Shown here: positions 17,219-27,915 of the stretch, in pieces
Layout of the letters: every line of letters begins with the position of its first letter
Numbering within the stretch: the stretch's first letter is position 1
Assembly: GCF_001311785.1 (NCBI RefSeq)
Contig: NZ_BBBX01000009.1
Location: forward strand, 17,119 to 81,118
Source of the DNA: Lacticaseibacillus saniviri JCM 17471 = DSM 24301
Lineage (GTDB): Bacteria > Bacillota > Bacilli > Lactobacillales > Lactobacillaceae
Reading direction: 5' to 3'
DNA length: 64,000 nt
Position numbers and translations under genes: made by a program
Notes under the pieces: generated by a model
Database searches by the model: none
What the model was told of the DNA's origin: nothing
Seen by the model: the letters and a program-made list of their open reading frames with translations, nothing else

Positions 17219-20200
17219 TTATTGCGCTTCGGGGTGGGCTTGATCGAGCTGCACCGCCATCATCTTTGAGACCCCGGATTCTTGCATGGTAACCCCCATA
17301 TAGCATATCAGCAGCCACCATGGTCCCCTTCCGGTGCGTGATCACGATAAACTGAGTATCTGTTGCATAGTTGCGCAAGAACTCACCAAATCGCGTCACA
17401 TTGGCCTCATCGAGTGATGCTTCAACCTCATCCAGAATCGAGAACGGTACCGGATTGACTTGGATAATCGCAAAGAGTAAGCCAATCGCCGTCAGCGCGC
17501 GTTCGCCACCAGACAGCAGCGATAACCGTTGCAGTTTTTTGCCAGGCGGCTGGGCCGTGATCTCTAAGCCAGTATTCAACAAATCATCAGGGTCCGTCAA
17601 GCTTAACGCCGCGTGTCCGCCGCCGAACATCTTCGGGAAGATGGTTTGAAAGGCAACATTTGTCGCATCAAAGGTGGTCTTAAACCGCTGAGCCACCTCA
17701 TCATCGAGCTCACTCATTGTCGCTAACAACTGCGTTTTGGCCGCAATCAAATCATCGGCTTGTTGCGTCAAGAAATCAAAGCGCTCTTTGACTTCATCGT
17801 ATTGTTCAATCGCCGCCAAATTGACAACGCCCAAGTCGTCGAGCCCGCGTTTCAAAAGCTTCAACTGACTGTTGAGTGCTGGCAAGGGTTGCACATCATC
17901 TGGTAGTGCGGCTTTTGCGGCCTCATAACTGGTCTGATACGTGGTGCTCAACCGATCCAGTTTTTGGTCCAGATTAATTTTGATGCGGTTGGCATTGACC
18001 TGTTGCTGCTCAGAATCGGTTTGCGCTTGTTGACGTTGCTGATAGGCCGTGGTGATTTGCGCGGAAACTCGGCTGAGCTGCGTGCGGTTGCTTGCCTTGT
18101 CCTGAGTCAACTGGGTCTGTTGTTGCTTCAAGGCATCGAGTGCCTGATTCAATTCCTTAACAACCGCCTCATTGTTGGCACGTTCTTGTTCGGTTTCAAC
18201 CGCACCCGATTTGATTGTCGCCATTCGTTGTTGAAGCGTCTTGGCCTTAGCGGTACTGCTGGCAAACTCGGACTGACGCTCTTTGCGCTCAATCGCCAAC
18301 GCCTTGAGATCACCATTGATATCACTGAGTTCCTGTTGCAAGGCCTGCACTTTGACTTGCACATCGGCCTGTTCGAGTGTCGCATCTTCCAAAATCAGCT
18401 TGGTCTGCTCAATCTCGGCTTCGACCTTTTCTTTGGCTGCTGCTAACTTCTGTTGCTGGTCGCGCAACGTATCGTGTTGCTCGGCGAGATTATCTGTGGC
18501 CACCTCGGGTAACGCCTCAGCCGCAGCTTGGCGTTGCAGTTGCGTCAGCGCCTGTTGCGCTTGCTCGAGCTGTTCTTGTTTCAGATTCAAGGCGGCCTTA
18601 CTTTGATTCAGGTTTTGTGTCAGCGGCACAATCGCTTCTCGCGCCTGTTCGAGCGCTTGTTGTTGGGTCACTAACTGCTCCTGCAGCTCACTGAGCTTAG
18701 CCTCCATGGTTGTAATCTGTTCGGCCAACTGCTTAGTTTCTTGCGTACGTGCCAGCGGTGAGCTGCCCTGTTGTTTGGTTTGGCCCCCGGTCATCGCGCC
18801 ACCGGGGTTGAGAATATCGCCATCCAAACTCACAATGCGATAGCGATGACCTGTCAGATTGGCAATCGCAACGGCGGCATCCAAACTTTCCACGATAATC
18901 AGGCTGCCCACCAAGTTACTCATGATCGGCTGAATCGCATCAGGAAAACTGATGAGCTCTAGGCCAGTCCCGATAAAGCCCGGTTGGTTGGTCAGTGTTG
19001 CGCGAATATTGGCAGGCAATGGCCGTGGCCGAATCACCGATGCAGGTAAGAAGGTAGCCCGCCCCGCGCGTTGCTGCTTGAGCCACGTGATGGCCTGTTT
19101 GGCGGTCGCTTCATCGCGCGTTGCAATCGCCTGAAGGTTGGCCCCCAGCGCGAGATCAAAGGCTTGTTGATAGGCTTTAGGCACCGTGATTAATTCGGCA
19201 ATCGCACCGAGTAAGCCTTCAAAACGCTCGCGCTGTTTCAAGACGACACGCACGCCAGCATAGAAACCAGCATAGTCATCATGTAATTCCATCAAGGTTT
19301 CGTAACGCGCTTTTGCGGCTTGTAAAATTCCGCTCGCCTTCTGGTAACCCGCCTGTGTGTCACTCACACGTTGGCTGAGTTTGGTGCCCTCACTGGTCCG
19401 TTGGTCAAAGGTCTGAGTGAGTTCCTTGACCTGCGCCGTAAGCGCCTGCTGTGCCTGTTGCAAGGTATCGACAGTCTCTTGGCGCTGTTTGATCTGGTCG
19501 TTGCGTTCCTGTAATCGACGCTGTTTAGCGGCATCTTGATTGGCAGACAACGCCATTTGCTTATCCAAATCAGCCAACTTGTTTCGCGTGTTGGCCTCTT
19601 GCTGCAAGATATCGATGTACCGCGCCTGAGCCGCATCCAACGTGTCCTGCAACTGCTTAGGATCAGTCACCAATTGCTGCTGCACCAGCGACTGTGTCAA
19701 GGCATCGCGCTTAGTCGTCAACTGCCGTTCTTGTTCCTGCAGCGTGGTGAGTTGCTGCTGTGCTGTCTGCGCCTGTTCCGTCAGTTGATCGTGTTGCAAG
19801 TTGAGATCTGCCAACGTCTGCTGCGCGTTTTGTGCACGCTCTGAAGACACATTAGCCGCACCGGCAATATTTTTCAGCCTTCATGGACTTCGTCAAAATC
19901 TCATCGTTGACCGCCGTCAACTTGCCATCCAATTCCTGATCAACCGCTGTTAACTGATCGGACTGTGTTTCCAGGTGATCGATTGTCTTTTTCAAATTCT
20001 TCAACGTCTGCTGCGTAGTTTGAATTTCTGCCTGCAGACTTGTTTGTTCCGTATCCAGCTGTGTAATCTCTAAAACAAGCGCTTGTTGTTCAACCTGCGC
20101 AAATTGATCACTCAACCGCTGATAATCCTTGGCAAGCGAGCGCTGTTCTTCCAGTGGTTCCAGTTGGCGTTTCAATTCGTGGGTAATATCATTGATGCGA

Positions 20201-20767
20201 TCGAGATTATCCGTGGTCACAGCGAGCTCGCCGGTCGCTTTTTGTTTCTGTTGTTTGTACTTGTAGACGCCAGCCGCTTCCTCGATGATGCCGCGACGCT
20301 GTTCGGGTTTACTGTTGAAAAATTGCTTCAACGCGACCCTGTGAGATAAAGGCAAAACTCTCTTTGCCCAACCCCGAATCCATGAACAGTTCGACGATAT
20401 CCTTTAAGCGGACGGCCTGTTGGTTGAGATAAAATTCAGATTCCCCATCGCGATACAATCGCCGCGTGATGGTGACTTCTGTGGGTTGCTGCTTGAGATA
20501 CCCATCACTGTTGTCAAAAATCATGGTGACTTCGGCCCGACTCAGCGGTTTGCGATCCGCCGTACCGGCAAAAATCACGTCACCCATGCGTTCGCCACGC
20601 AAACTTTTGGCACTCTGTTCCCCTAAACACCAGCGAATGGCCTCAGTGATATTACTCTTACCACTACCGTTTGGTCCGACAATGCCGGTTAATCCGGGCA
20701 CAAATTCAATCACGGTTTTGTCCGCAAATGATTTGAACCCATTAATTTGTAAGCTTCGTAACTGCAT
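17219..20767 (-). CDS. smc: Chromosome partition protein SMC (three frameshifts)
   Basis: SMC with ScpA and ScpB compacts and segregates the chromosome. Repaired length is about 1181 residues, normal for the family. The N-terminal ATPase half has Walker A GPNGSGKSN at residue 32 and FAFISQGRVEAIF. Two long coiled coils flank a hinge around the GAIAELITVP region, and the C-terminal half has LLSGGERALTAIGLLFAI and PFSILDEVEASLDE. Three runs carry one base too many: 20318-20322, 19870-19874 and 17293-17297. Removing them gives VEAIFNSKPEQRRG, KAENIAGAANVS and LYGVTMQESGVSK, all matching the family. The stop is then at 17219-17221. Confidence 0.93.
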
Positions 20768-20835
20768 GTTTTTCCGTCCACTTCGTTAAATTGTTTCAAA
20801 AACAGGGCCAGGCAATCTTGCCCGAGCCCCGATAA

Positions 20836-21533
20836 TTACGCCTGTTTGAGTCGCGCCAGTGCGGCAGCGGCTGCCGCTTGTTCCGCGGCCTTTTTATTTT
20901 TACCCTGACCTTGGCCTAAGACCACATCATCGATCGCCACTTCCACATGGAACTGTCGCTCGTGTGCTGGCCCATCTTCACCCAATAGGCGATAAGTAAT
21001 CTGCACATCACCATCTTGCTGAGCGAATTCTTGCAGCGCTGTTTTGTGGTCCATCTCAGCGGAGAATTCACCGGCTTCGATATGTGGAAAAATCACTTGT
21101 TCCACAAACTTGATGACGGCGCCGCGCCCTTGATCCAGATACAAGGCGCCGTTGAAGGCTTCAAACAAGTCCTCAAGTAAGGTCAATCGGGTTCGTGCCC
21201 CGGCTTGTTCCTCACCCTTACCGAGCTTAATGTACTGATCGAAGTGCGCTTCTTTTGAAAAACTGGAAAAACTACGTGTCTGCACAATCGCAGCCCGCAT
21301 GCGGGTTAACTTACCCTCAGGCAGATCGGGATACTTGCGATACAGGTAGTCAGACACGGTGAGTTCGAGCACCGCGTCCCCCAGAAATTCCAATCTTTCG
21401 TTGTCCTTTAATCCTAATTCACGATGTTCATTAACGTACGAGGAGTGAGTGAATGCTTCGTCCAAATGGTGAGATCATTGAACTCGATCCCGTAACGCTG
21501 TCTCAACTCACTGATAAACTCTGAAGCAACCAT
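20836..21533 (-). CDS. rnc: Ribonuclease III (frameshifted near start)
   Basis: Cleaves double-stranded RNA, including 30S rRNA precursors and the SRP RNA precursor. About 232 residues: endonuclease domain with the signature [20 protein letters not shown] and catalytic acidic residues (second E in [16 protein letters not shown]), then a dsRNA-binding domain ending [14 protein letters not shown]. The N-terminal 26 codons from ATG 21533 are in another frame; a third C at 21468-21469 joins FNDLTH to [17 protein letters not shown] at 21562-21567 is a likely -10 for the rnc-smc-ftsY operon. Confidence 0.93.
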
Positions 21534-21578
21534 GCCGTTCTCCCTTCATTACTCTTGTTTCATTATACTAGAGCCACA

Positions 21579-21607
21579 CAAAAAACCACCTGCTAGAGGT
21601 GGTTTTT
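21579..21607 (-). terminator. oppA/opp operon terminator
   Basis: Stem AAAAACCACCT/AGGTGGTTTTT with a 5-nt loop and T-run, directly after the oppA stop. Confidence 0.92.
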
Positions 21608-21622
21608 CATATGCGTTAGTGA

Positions 21623-23398
21623 TTACTTGGTTAATTCGATATTAGCGTAGTTAGCAACAGTTGTGTCGTTACTAATACTGTAACCCTTAACCTTGTTGCT
21701 GACAGGTTCTACCTTTGTCCGGTAGAAGGTAGGAACTACAGCAGCTTGGTCAAGCATATACTTTTGCCATGCCTTGAAGGCCTTCACACGGTATGCAGAG
21801 TCTTCAGCCTTTTCGCTGTCGATATCATTCAACAACTTGGTGTTTTCAGCGGTTGCGAAACGACTGTAGTTGAATGGTGCCTTAGCAGAGAACAAGTCAT
21901 ATGGTGAAGGTTCGGATGAGAGTCCCCATGCAGCGGAGAAGACATCAATCCCCTTGTCATCGTTTTGAATCTTGTCGTAGAAGGAGTTGAATTCGATCAG
22001 ACGACCTGTGGCTAACTTGACGCGCAAGCCAATCTTCTTCCATTGCTGGATGTAGTCTTGGGCGATTGGTTCAGCGGTTTCGCCGCCGGCCATTGAGGCA
22101 AAGTTGATAGTCAACTTCTTGCCATCAGGATCTGTCCGGTAACCATCGCTGCCCTTCTTGTAACCCGCATCATCCAATAACTTGTTGGCCTTCTTGATGT
22201 TCAAGGTATAACCCTTATCATCCAAGTGATAATCGCCGAATACTGGTGGAATCAAGGTTGTCCCACGTGGCCGTAAGCCGGCATAGAACTTGGTTGAGAT
22301 TTCATCGTTGTTCAACGCGTAGACCATGGCCTGGCGCAATGACTTATTGGCCATCTTGGCCTTGGCATCCATGACGTTTTCGCCCGTCTTGTCGTCCCAC
22401 TTACCCAGCTTGAAGGCGATGTAACTGTAGGCGAGGTCTTGTTGACCTAAGTTGGTGTAGCCGTCTGACTTCTTCCAGTCGCTGAAGTTATCTTGTGGCA
22501 TTTCACGCAAGACGTCATACTTCTTGTTCTTCAATGCTGAAGGTGCAGAAGCGCTTGACACGGTTTCTTCAGTAATCTTGCTTAGCTTGGGCTTTGGTCC
22601 GTAGTAGTACTTGTTAGGTACAAATTCAACGGATTGACCAGGAATGATCTTTGAGATAGCGTATGGCCCGAAGAAGAGAGGCTTCTTACGAATCTTGTCG
22701 CTAGACATCAAGTCCTTAAAGGCAACATCCTTCAAGTAATGATAAGGTGCCGCATTGGCCCAGATATAGCCGTTACCACCTTGCTTCATGCCAGGCTTCA
22801 TTTCCTTGAAGTGAATCACAACGGTTTTGCCGTTGTCGCCGTCAGGCATTTCAAGGCCAGAAATTGTCTTGGCCTTACCCGCGTTGTATTCGGTCATCCC
22901 TTCAATGTTCTGAAGGGATTCCGTGTAACGTTGTGACTTGGTATCTGGATTGGCAATAATCTCATACGCATAGACGATATCGCGCGCGGTGACCGGTTGC
23001 CCATCGGACCACTTCACATTGTCCTTCAACGTGATGGTTGCGGTCTTGGCCTTTTGATCGAGTTTCTGTGTTGCCGCACCCTTATCATTGATAGTGAAGT
23101 CCTTGTCAGTCCCAAAAAGTGCCTCAGAAGCTGGTGTCATAAAATCGGCATCAAAGTTATCGGTATACAATTCTTCGTTAAAGACACCTTTGAATGGGGA
23201 ATCATTAACAATCCCAATCGATAAAGTGCCCCCCTTTTCAACAGAGCCTGAACCCTTTGAAGTAATGGGAAATGATAACTTCGTCGTTGAACCATTAGAA
23301 CTGGATGAGGAGTTGCTGCTCTTTGAACCACATGCTGCTAACGTCAGAACCAGTGCTGTTGAAAGCAGCACCATTCCAATTTTAGAACGTTTCTTCAT
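21623..23398 (-). CDS. oppA: Oligopeptide-binding lipoprotein OppA
   Basis: Extracellular lipid-anchored receptor that captures peptides for the Opp transporter. The 591 residues begin with a lipoprotein signal peptide, KKRSK then a hydrophobic core and lipobox LAAC (lipidated C23), followed by a Ser/Asn/Gly linker. The mature part is a family 5 solute-binding protein with TITLKDNVKWSDGQPVTARD and the SLRQAMVYALNND region. It is last in a D-F-B-C-A operon but also has its own consensus promoter, consistent with the high amount of receptor needed. GGAGGG precedes the ATG. Confidence 0.95.
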   Translation of the reverse strand: MKKRSKIGMVLLSTALVLTLAACGSKSSNSSSSSNGSTTKLSFPITSKGSGSVEKGGTLSIGIVNDSPFKGVFNEELYTDNFDADFMTPASEALFGTDKDFTINDKGAATQKLDQKAKTATITLKDNVKWSDGQPVTARDIVYAYEIIANPDTKSQRYTESLQNIEGMTEYNAGKAKTISGLEMPDGDNGKTVVIHFKEMKPGMKQGGNGYIWANAAPYHYLKDVAFKDLMSSDKIRKKPLFFGPYAISKIIPGQSVEFVPNKYYYGPKPKLSKITEETVSSASAPSALKNKKYDVLREMPQDNFSDWKKSDGYTNLGQQDLAYSYIAFKLGKWDDKTGENVMDAKAKMANKSLRQAMVYALNNDEISTKFYAGLRPRGTTLIPPVFGDYHLDDKGYTLNIKKANKLLDDAGYKKGSDGYRTDPDGKKLTINFASMAGGETAEPIAQDYIQQWKKIGLRVKLATGRLIEFNSFYDKIQNDDKGIDVFSAAWGLSSEPSPYDLFSAKAPFNYSRFATAENTKLLNDIDSEKAEDSAYRVKAFKAWQKYMLDQAAVVPTFYRTKVEPVSNKVKGYSISNDTTVANYANIELTK

Positions 23399-23461
23399 AC
23401 GCTTTACCCTCCTAAAGTTAAACCACTAACGCCTTTTTAATTGGTTTATAAGTATACATAA

Positions 23462-23490
23462 GTTATAACATGCTTAAAAATAAGTGTCAA
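23462..23490 (-). promoter_or_regulatory. oppA-specific promoter
   Basis: Minus strand: consensus -35 TTGACA (23485-23490), 17-bp spacer ending in TGT, -10 TATAAC (23462-23467, extended). It lies in the 129-bp gap between oppC and oppA, so oppA can be expressed above the rest of the operon. Confidence 0.8.
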
Positions 23491-23527
23491 TAAATGAGTA
23501 AAATCAAATAATTATTTTGATACCCGC

Positions 23528-24430
23528 TTATCCCCGGCGTTGACGCGCATCGGCGGCCCGGCGCAGTGCCTGTCCGACAAAGTTAATCGACAACGAAAGG
23601 ACTAACAGCACTAACGCAGCTGGCAGCCAGACCCAAGGCCGATTCGTAATGATTTCGGGATTGGTCGCGTAACCAATCAGCGTCCCTAAACTTGGCGTAT
23701 TGGCAGGTAAGCCAAAGCCCAAGAAGGACAACCCGGTTTCGATCCCAATGGATGCCGCAATCGTAATGGTCAAATCGGTAATGATGATGGAACTGATATT
23801 GGGCAAGACTTCCGCGAACATGATTTTGAAATTGGATGTCCCCGATGTCTTCGATGCCATGACGTATTCACGCTTGGCTTGCGACAACACCTGCGAGCGA
23901 ACCAGCCGCACAGTTGTCATCCAACTGAACGCGGTCATGATTAGAATCAGGATCACTGGACTATAGGATGGCACGATGGTGACCAGTACAATGATAATCA
24001 GAAATGATGGGAGTACCATCCAGAAATCGACAATACGCATGATGCTGCTGTCGACGCGGCCACCGTAGTAACCAGAGATGGTCCCGACAACAACACCGAT
24101 GAATTCAACCAACAGCGCAACGGAAACACCGATGAACACTGAGTTCCGCGTTGCGAGAATCAGGTACTTGAATAGGTCACGGCCACCTTCATCCGTCCCT
24201 AAGATGAAACCATCTTGGCCCGGTGCCAGATAACGATTCAAAATATTAACGGATGTGACCTGATCAGCACTCACAAAGAATGAACCGATCAAGGCGCCTA
24301 AAATGATAATCAACGCAATTGCTAAGGAGACAATGGCCACTCGATCCTTCAGGAATTCGCGTAAGATCACACGAAACGCAGAGGGTGATGGCGTTGCTTC
24401 AATTTCTTCTTCAATGACTTTATTTTGCAT
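23528..24430 (-). CDS. oppC: Oligopeptide ABC transporter permease OppC
   Basis: Second membrane subunit of the peptide importer, 300 residues with six helices. A cytoplasmic N terminus precedes helix 1 (VAIVSLAIALIIILGALIG). The coupling EAA loop is around KTSGTSNFKIMFAEVLPNI, and GLSFLGFGLPANTPSLG is characteristic of OppC/DppC. It follows oppB by 18 bp and is intact, unlike many neighbours. Confidence 0.95.
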   Translation of the reverse strand: MQNKVIEEEIEATPSPSAFRVILREFLKDRVAIVSLAIALIIILGALIGSFFVSADQVTSVNILNRYLAPGQDGFILGTDEGGRDLFKYLILATRNSVFIGVSVALLVEFIGVVVGTISGYYGGRVDSSIMRIVDFWMVLPSFLIIIVLVTIVPSYSPVILILIMTAFSWMTTVRLVRSQVLSQAKREYVMASKTSGTSNFKIMFAEVLPNISSIIITDLTITIAASIGIETGLSFLGFGLPANTPSLGTLIGYATNPEIITNRPWVWLPAALVLLVLSLSINFVGQALRRAADARQRRG

Positions 24431-24448
24431 AATCTTTCACCACCTCCA

Positions 24449-25411
24449 CTAATCGATACGAATCCGGGGATCGACAATACTCATGATGATGTCTGAGAGC
24501 AAGTTCCCAAGAAGCGTCAAGAAACCAAACAAGAGAATCAGTGCCGTAATCACGGAGTAGTCACGACTCTGAATCGATGAGATAAACAGTTGCCCCATCC
24601 CGGGATAACCGAAGATCTGTTCAACAAAGACGGAACCACCGAGTAAGCCGGTGATTTGGTTACCCATGAACGCCGCGATTGGCAGTAATGAGTTCCGCAG
24701 AATGTGTTTGCTGAAGACCACGCGTTCCGGTACCCCTTTTGATCGGGCCGTCCGCACGAAATCTTCATTGGTATTATCAATCACACCGGAACGCAAGTAT
24801 TGAATGGTGCCGGCTGTGCTGAGTAAGCCAGCCAAGATAGCGGGCAGAATCATATGTTGTAATCGGCTCAACCAGTAGGCAACGGTCCCCGGATTGACAT
24901 CCAGTGAGACATAGCCCCCTGTTGGCAGCCACTGCAGGATATAACCGAAAACGGTCAATCCGAATAAGTAGAAGACAAAGCCAGGAATGGCTAAGGCGAC
25001 GAAGGTCCAGAGCTGAATCGCCTTGTCCTTCCAAGTGTCTTGAAACCGCCCAGCAACCACGCCGAGTGGAATCGCGACTAAGTACATGATGATAATCGTT
25101 AATAATGAGAGCCAGAAAGTGTTGACCGCACGTTCCCCGATCAAACCGGCAACGGAACGCTTGAAACCATAACTTTGTCCCAAGTCACCATGGAACATAT
25201 TGACAATCCAGTGCCAGTACTGCGTCCACCATGGGTCATTCAAGCCATATTCTTGCCGCAACTTGGCTAATTGTGCCGCCGAAGTCTGTGGTGTGATGGC
25301 CCCCGTCAATGGATCCCCCGGCATCAGCTTCGCTAAGACGAAGACCAGAATACTCAACAGAATCAGTTGGGGAATCATCAACAGGAATCGTTTAAGAATT
25401 GTTTTCCACAT
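24449..25411 (-). CDS. oppB: Oligopeptide ABC transporter permease OppB
   Basis: First membrane subunit, 320 residues. Family features: N-terminal helix (FLLMIPQLILLSILVFVLAKL), PGDPLTGAITPQTS, the EAA coupling loop (RTARSKGVPERVVFSKHILRNS) and the C-terminal RDYSVITALILLFGF and IMSIVDPRIRID. Its ATG overlaps the oppF stop region at 25411, indicating translational coupling. Confidence 0.95.
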   Translation of the reverse strand: MWKTILKRFLLMIPQLILLSILVFVLAKLMPGDPLTGAITPQTSAAQLAKLRQEYGLNDPWWTQYWHWIVNMFHGDLGQSYGFKRSVAGLIGERAVNTFWLSLLTIIIMYLVAIPLGVVAGRFQDTWKDKAIQLWTFVALAIPGFVFYLFGLTVFGYILQWLPTGGYVSLDVNPGTVAYWLSRLQHMILPAILAGLLSTAGTIQYLRSGVIDNTNEDFVRTARSKGVPERVVFSKHILRNSLLPIAAFMGNQITGLLGGSVFVEQIFGYPGMGQLFISSIQSRDYSVITALILLFGFLTLLGNLLSDIIMSIVDPRIRID

Positions 25412-26361
25412 TAGTTGCTCCCCTCCTTACTGACTTCTTCCAAGGCAACATAGTGTGTAGGGCTGAGCTGCTTCAAATCGAGCACGCGCCCGTTAGCGCC
25501 ATAGTACTTTGATTCTTCTTCAGTGAATTCCCGCTCGACTTCTTGACGATTCTTCTTATCAATTTCGCGCCGAGATGGATTCACATCAGGAATTGCTGAT
25601 AAGAGACGCTTAGTGTAGATGTGTTGTGGATGTTGATAGATATCTTCACGGGTTCCAATTTCAACAAATCGGCCCCGATGCATAATCGCCATGTTCTTAC
25701 ACATGTGCTTCACAACACCCAAGTCATGTGAAATGAACAGATAGGAAATGCCATATTCTTCTTGAATCCGTTTCATGAAATTCAAGACCTGTGCCTGAAC
25801 GGAAAGATCCAGCGCTGACACTGGTTCGTCCGCAATCACTAACTTGGGGTTAGTGGCCACAGCACGGGCGACCCCGATTCGCTGACGTTGCCCACCAGAG
25901 AATTCGTGTGGATACTTGTTCATGGCACCGGCTGGCATGCCGACAATGTCGAGCAATTCTTGGACACGGTGTTTCTCTTCATCCGTCGTGAGATTCTGGA
26001 AGTTACGAATCGGCTCCGCGATGATGTCACCGATGCGCTTGCGTGGATTCAAACTGGATAAGGAATCCTGGAAAATCATCTGCACATCTTTGTTGTAATG
26101 AATTTGCTTTCGCGTCCGCGCGTTAGTGATATCCTGCCCGTTGTACAGAATTTGGCCACTCGTGACCTTTTCCAGACCAACAATTGCCTTACCGGTGGTC
26201 GACTTCCCGGAACCTGATTCACCGATCAACCCATATGTTTCGCCGGCCTCGATATTAAAATTAATCCCATCGACAGCCAAAACCTGATCGGTGACACGGT
26301 TGAAGAAGCCGGAACGAATTGGATAATGAATTTTGAGATTCTTGATTTCAATTAAAGCCAT
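25411..26361 (-). CDS. oppF: Oligopeptide ABC transporter ATPase OppF
   Basis: ATP-hydrolysing subunit, 316 residues. Walker A GESGSGKST (about residue 48), Q-loop MIFQDSLSSLNPRKRI, signature FSGGQRQRIG, Walker B LVIADEPVSALD and the oligopeptide-family C-terminal extension (HPQHIYTKRLLSAIPDVNPSRR). Forms the ATPase pair with OppD, whose gene lies 20 bp upstream. Confidence 0.95.
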   Translation of the reverse strand: MALIEIKNLKIHYPIRSGFFNRVTDQVLAVDGINFNIEAGETYGLIGESGSGKSTTGKAIVGLEKVTSGQILYNGQDITNARTRKQIHYNKDVQMIFQDSLSSLNPRKRIGDIIAEPIRNFQNLTTDEEKHRVQELLDIVGMPAGAMNKYPHEFSGGQRQRIGVARAVATNPKLVIADEPVSALDLSVQAQVLNFMKRIQEEYGISYLFISHDLGVVKHMCKNMAIMHRGRFVEIGTREDIYQHPQHIYTKRLLSAIPDVNPSRREIDKKNRQEVEREFTEEESKYYGANGRVLDLKQLSPTHYVALEEVSKEGSN

Positions 26362-26381
26362 ATGTCTGCCTCCACAACTCG

Positions 26382-27383
26382 TTATTTCTCATCTTCAAAG
26401 TAGAAATGCTTATAACATGTGCACTGTACCAAATGCCCCGGTTCAACCTCATGCATGGTCGGTTCCGCTTCATGTTCGGAAGCGTCGATCCATGGAATTC
26501 GGGGTGCGAATCGGCAACTCTTGACCTGCATGTGCTTCAAATCTGGCACCGTGCCCTGAATCACATGCAATTCGTCATCGTCGGTGTCGGCTTGTGGCAT
26601 GGAGCGCAAAAGGCTCCGCGTATAAGGATGAAGTGGATGTTCAAACACGGCCTGAACGGTCCCTTGTTCCACAATTTGACCCGCATACATCACAGCAACC
26701 CGGTCAGCGGTCTCTGCCACAACCCCGAGGTCATGGGTAATCAAAATAATGCCGGATTCAGTTTCACGTTGGATGTCTTCAAGCAGATCCAGGATTTGTG
26801 CCTGAATCGTCACATCGAGCGCGGTTGTGGGTTCATCAGCGATGATGATTGGTGGCTTACATGCGATGGCCACGGCAATCACAATCCGCTGCCGCATCCC
26901 ACCAGATAATTCGTGCGGATACTGCCGTGCCACCCGCTTAGGATTTGGAATGCCCACTTGTCCTAATAACTCGAGCACGCGTTCCTCACGCTGGGAAGCC
27001 GTCATTTTGGTGTGATAGAGCAATGTTTCTTCAATCTGTTCACCAATGCGCATCAGTGGATTCAATGCGGCCAAAGGATCTTGGAAAATCATCCCAATAT
27101 CATTCCCGCGGATACGGTTGTACAGCGTCTCATTTAACCCGACCAAATCGAGATCGTTATACAGAATATTACCAGTCGTGCGGGTATTCTTAGGGTTATG
27201 GAGGCCAATCACACTGGTGGCAAGCGTACTTTTACCGGAACCTGATTCACCGACAATCGCCAAGATTTCATTTTTGTTTAATGTCAAATTGATGTCGTCG
27301 AGTGCATCGTAGTAATCATCGCCCAGTCGAAAGGCTGTATGTACATGTTGAATATCGAGTAATAAGTCCTCAGCTTGTTCCAA
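26382..27383 (-). CDS. oppD: Oligopeptide ABC transporter ATPase OppD
   Basis: First gene of the opp operon, 333 residues. Walker A GESGSGKST, Q-loop MIFQDPLAALNPLMRI, signature LSGGMRQRI, Walker B PIIIADEPTTALD, then the C-terminal HPLHPYTRSLLRSMPQ extension typical of peptide transporters. The start is a TTG at 27383, supported by AAGGAGG eight bases upstream; no ATG is suitably placed. Confidence 0.95.
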   Translation of the reverse strand: MEQAEDLLLDIQHVHTAFRLGDDYYDALDDINLTLNKNEILAIVGESGSGKSTLATSVIGLHNPKNTRTTGNILYNDLDLVGLNETLYNRIRGNDIGMIFQDPLAALNPLMRIGEQIEETLLYHTKMTASQREERVLELLGQVGIPNPKRVARQYPHELSGGMRQRIVIAVAIACKPPIIIADEPTTALDVTIQAQILDLLEDIQRETESGIILITHDLGVVAETADRVAVMYAGQIVEQGTVQAVFEHPLHPYTRSLLRSMPQADTDDDELHVIQGTVPDLKHMQVKSCRFAPRIPWIDASEHEAEPTMHEVEPGHLVQCTCYKHFYFEDEK

Positions 27384-27442
27384 CCTAATTCCTCCTTATT
27401 GATCCGAAAATGAAAAGCGAATGAGACCAATTGTTTTTTCTA

Positions 27443-27471
27443 ATTATATGAGTCGAAATCACATTTTGCAA
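27443..27471 (-). promoter_or_regulatory. opp operon promoter
   Basis: Minus strand: -35 TTGCAA (27466-27471), 17-bp spacer, consensus -10 TATAAT (27443-27448), about 60 bp before the oppD TTG start. Confidence 0.75.
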
Positions 27472-27547
27472 GCTTTTACCATGATTCCATCACAGTATCG
27501 ACAAATTTGCCTCCTCATAATGTAATCGGTTACACGATTTTGAAGAC

Positions 27548-27583
27548 AAAATAGCGAAGACGCACGCTTGTCGTCTTCGCTTA
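27548..27583 (-). terminator. acpP terminator
   Basis: Stem AGCGAAGACG/CGTCTTCGCT with a 9-nt loop, then TATTTTGTCTT on the minus strand, about 35 bp after acpP. Confidence 0.85.
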
Positions 27584-27616
27584 TGTAAGCCCGCAACTTG
27601 ATGTAGGCCTCGATCA

Positions 27617-27859
27617 TTAGGCGGTGTGTTCTTGAATGTAGTTCACTGCATCGCCAACAGTTAAAATGTTTTCGGCGTCTTCATCAGGAATTTCAGCGCC
27701 AAATGTGTCTTCAAGTTCAAGTACGAATTCAACAATATCAATTGAGTCCGCATCTAAGTCTGTTTTGAAATTCAAATCAGGCGTGATCTTGTCGGCACTG
27801 ATCTGAAAATGATCCTGAATCAACGCTGAGATTTTATCAAAAATTTCTTGATTGCTCAT
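27617..27859 (-). CDS. acpP: Acyl carrier protein
   Basis: Carries growing acyl chains and donates acyl groups to PlsX. The 80-residue acidic helical protein has the phosphopantetheine site [17 protein letters not shown] (Ser about residue 40) and ends with [10 protein letters not shown]. Family variants usually have DSLD; here it is DSID. It follows plsX, which is common in Firmicutes outside the main fab cluster, so it may chiefly serve phospholipid synthesis, or be one of two ACPs. Confidence 0.92.
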   Translation of the reverse strand: MSNQEIFDKISALIQDHFQISADKITPDLNFKTDLDADSIDIVEFVLELEDTFGAEIPDEDAENILTVGDAVNYIQEHTA

Positions 27860-27915
27860 GCTAATCCTCCTTGTTTAATCACGCCTTATAGCATACCGGT
27901 TTACACCCGAATTGT

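Noticed and set aside
18283..18606. Long plus-strand open frames opposite smc
   Set aside because: They are complements of the coiled-coil codons (Ser/Cys/Leu-rich) without ribosome sites.
19850..20355. Programmed frameshifting at A/T runs in smc and other genes
   Set aside because: The junctions lack consistent slippery heptamers and pseudoknots, occur in unrelated genes and in both directions, and homologues are read in one frame; sequence error is simpler.
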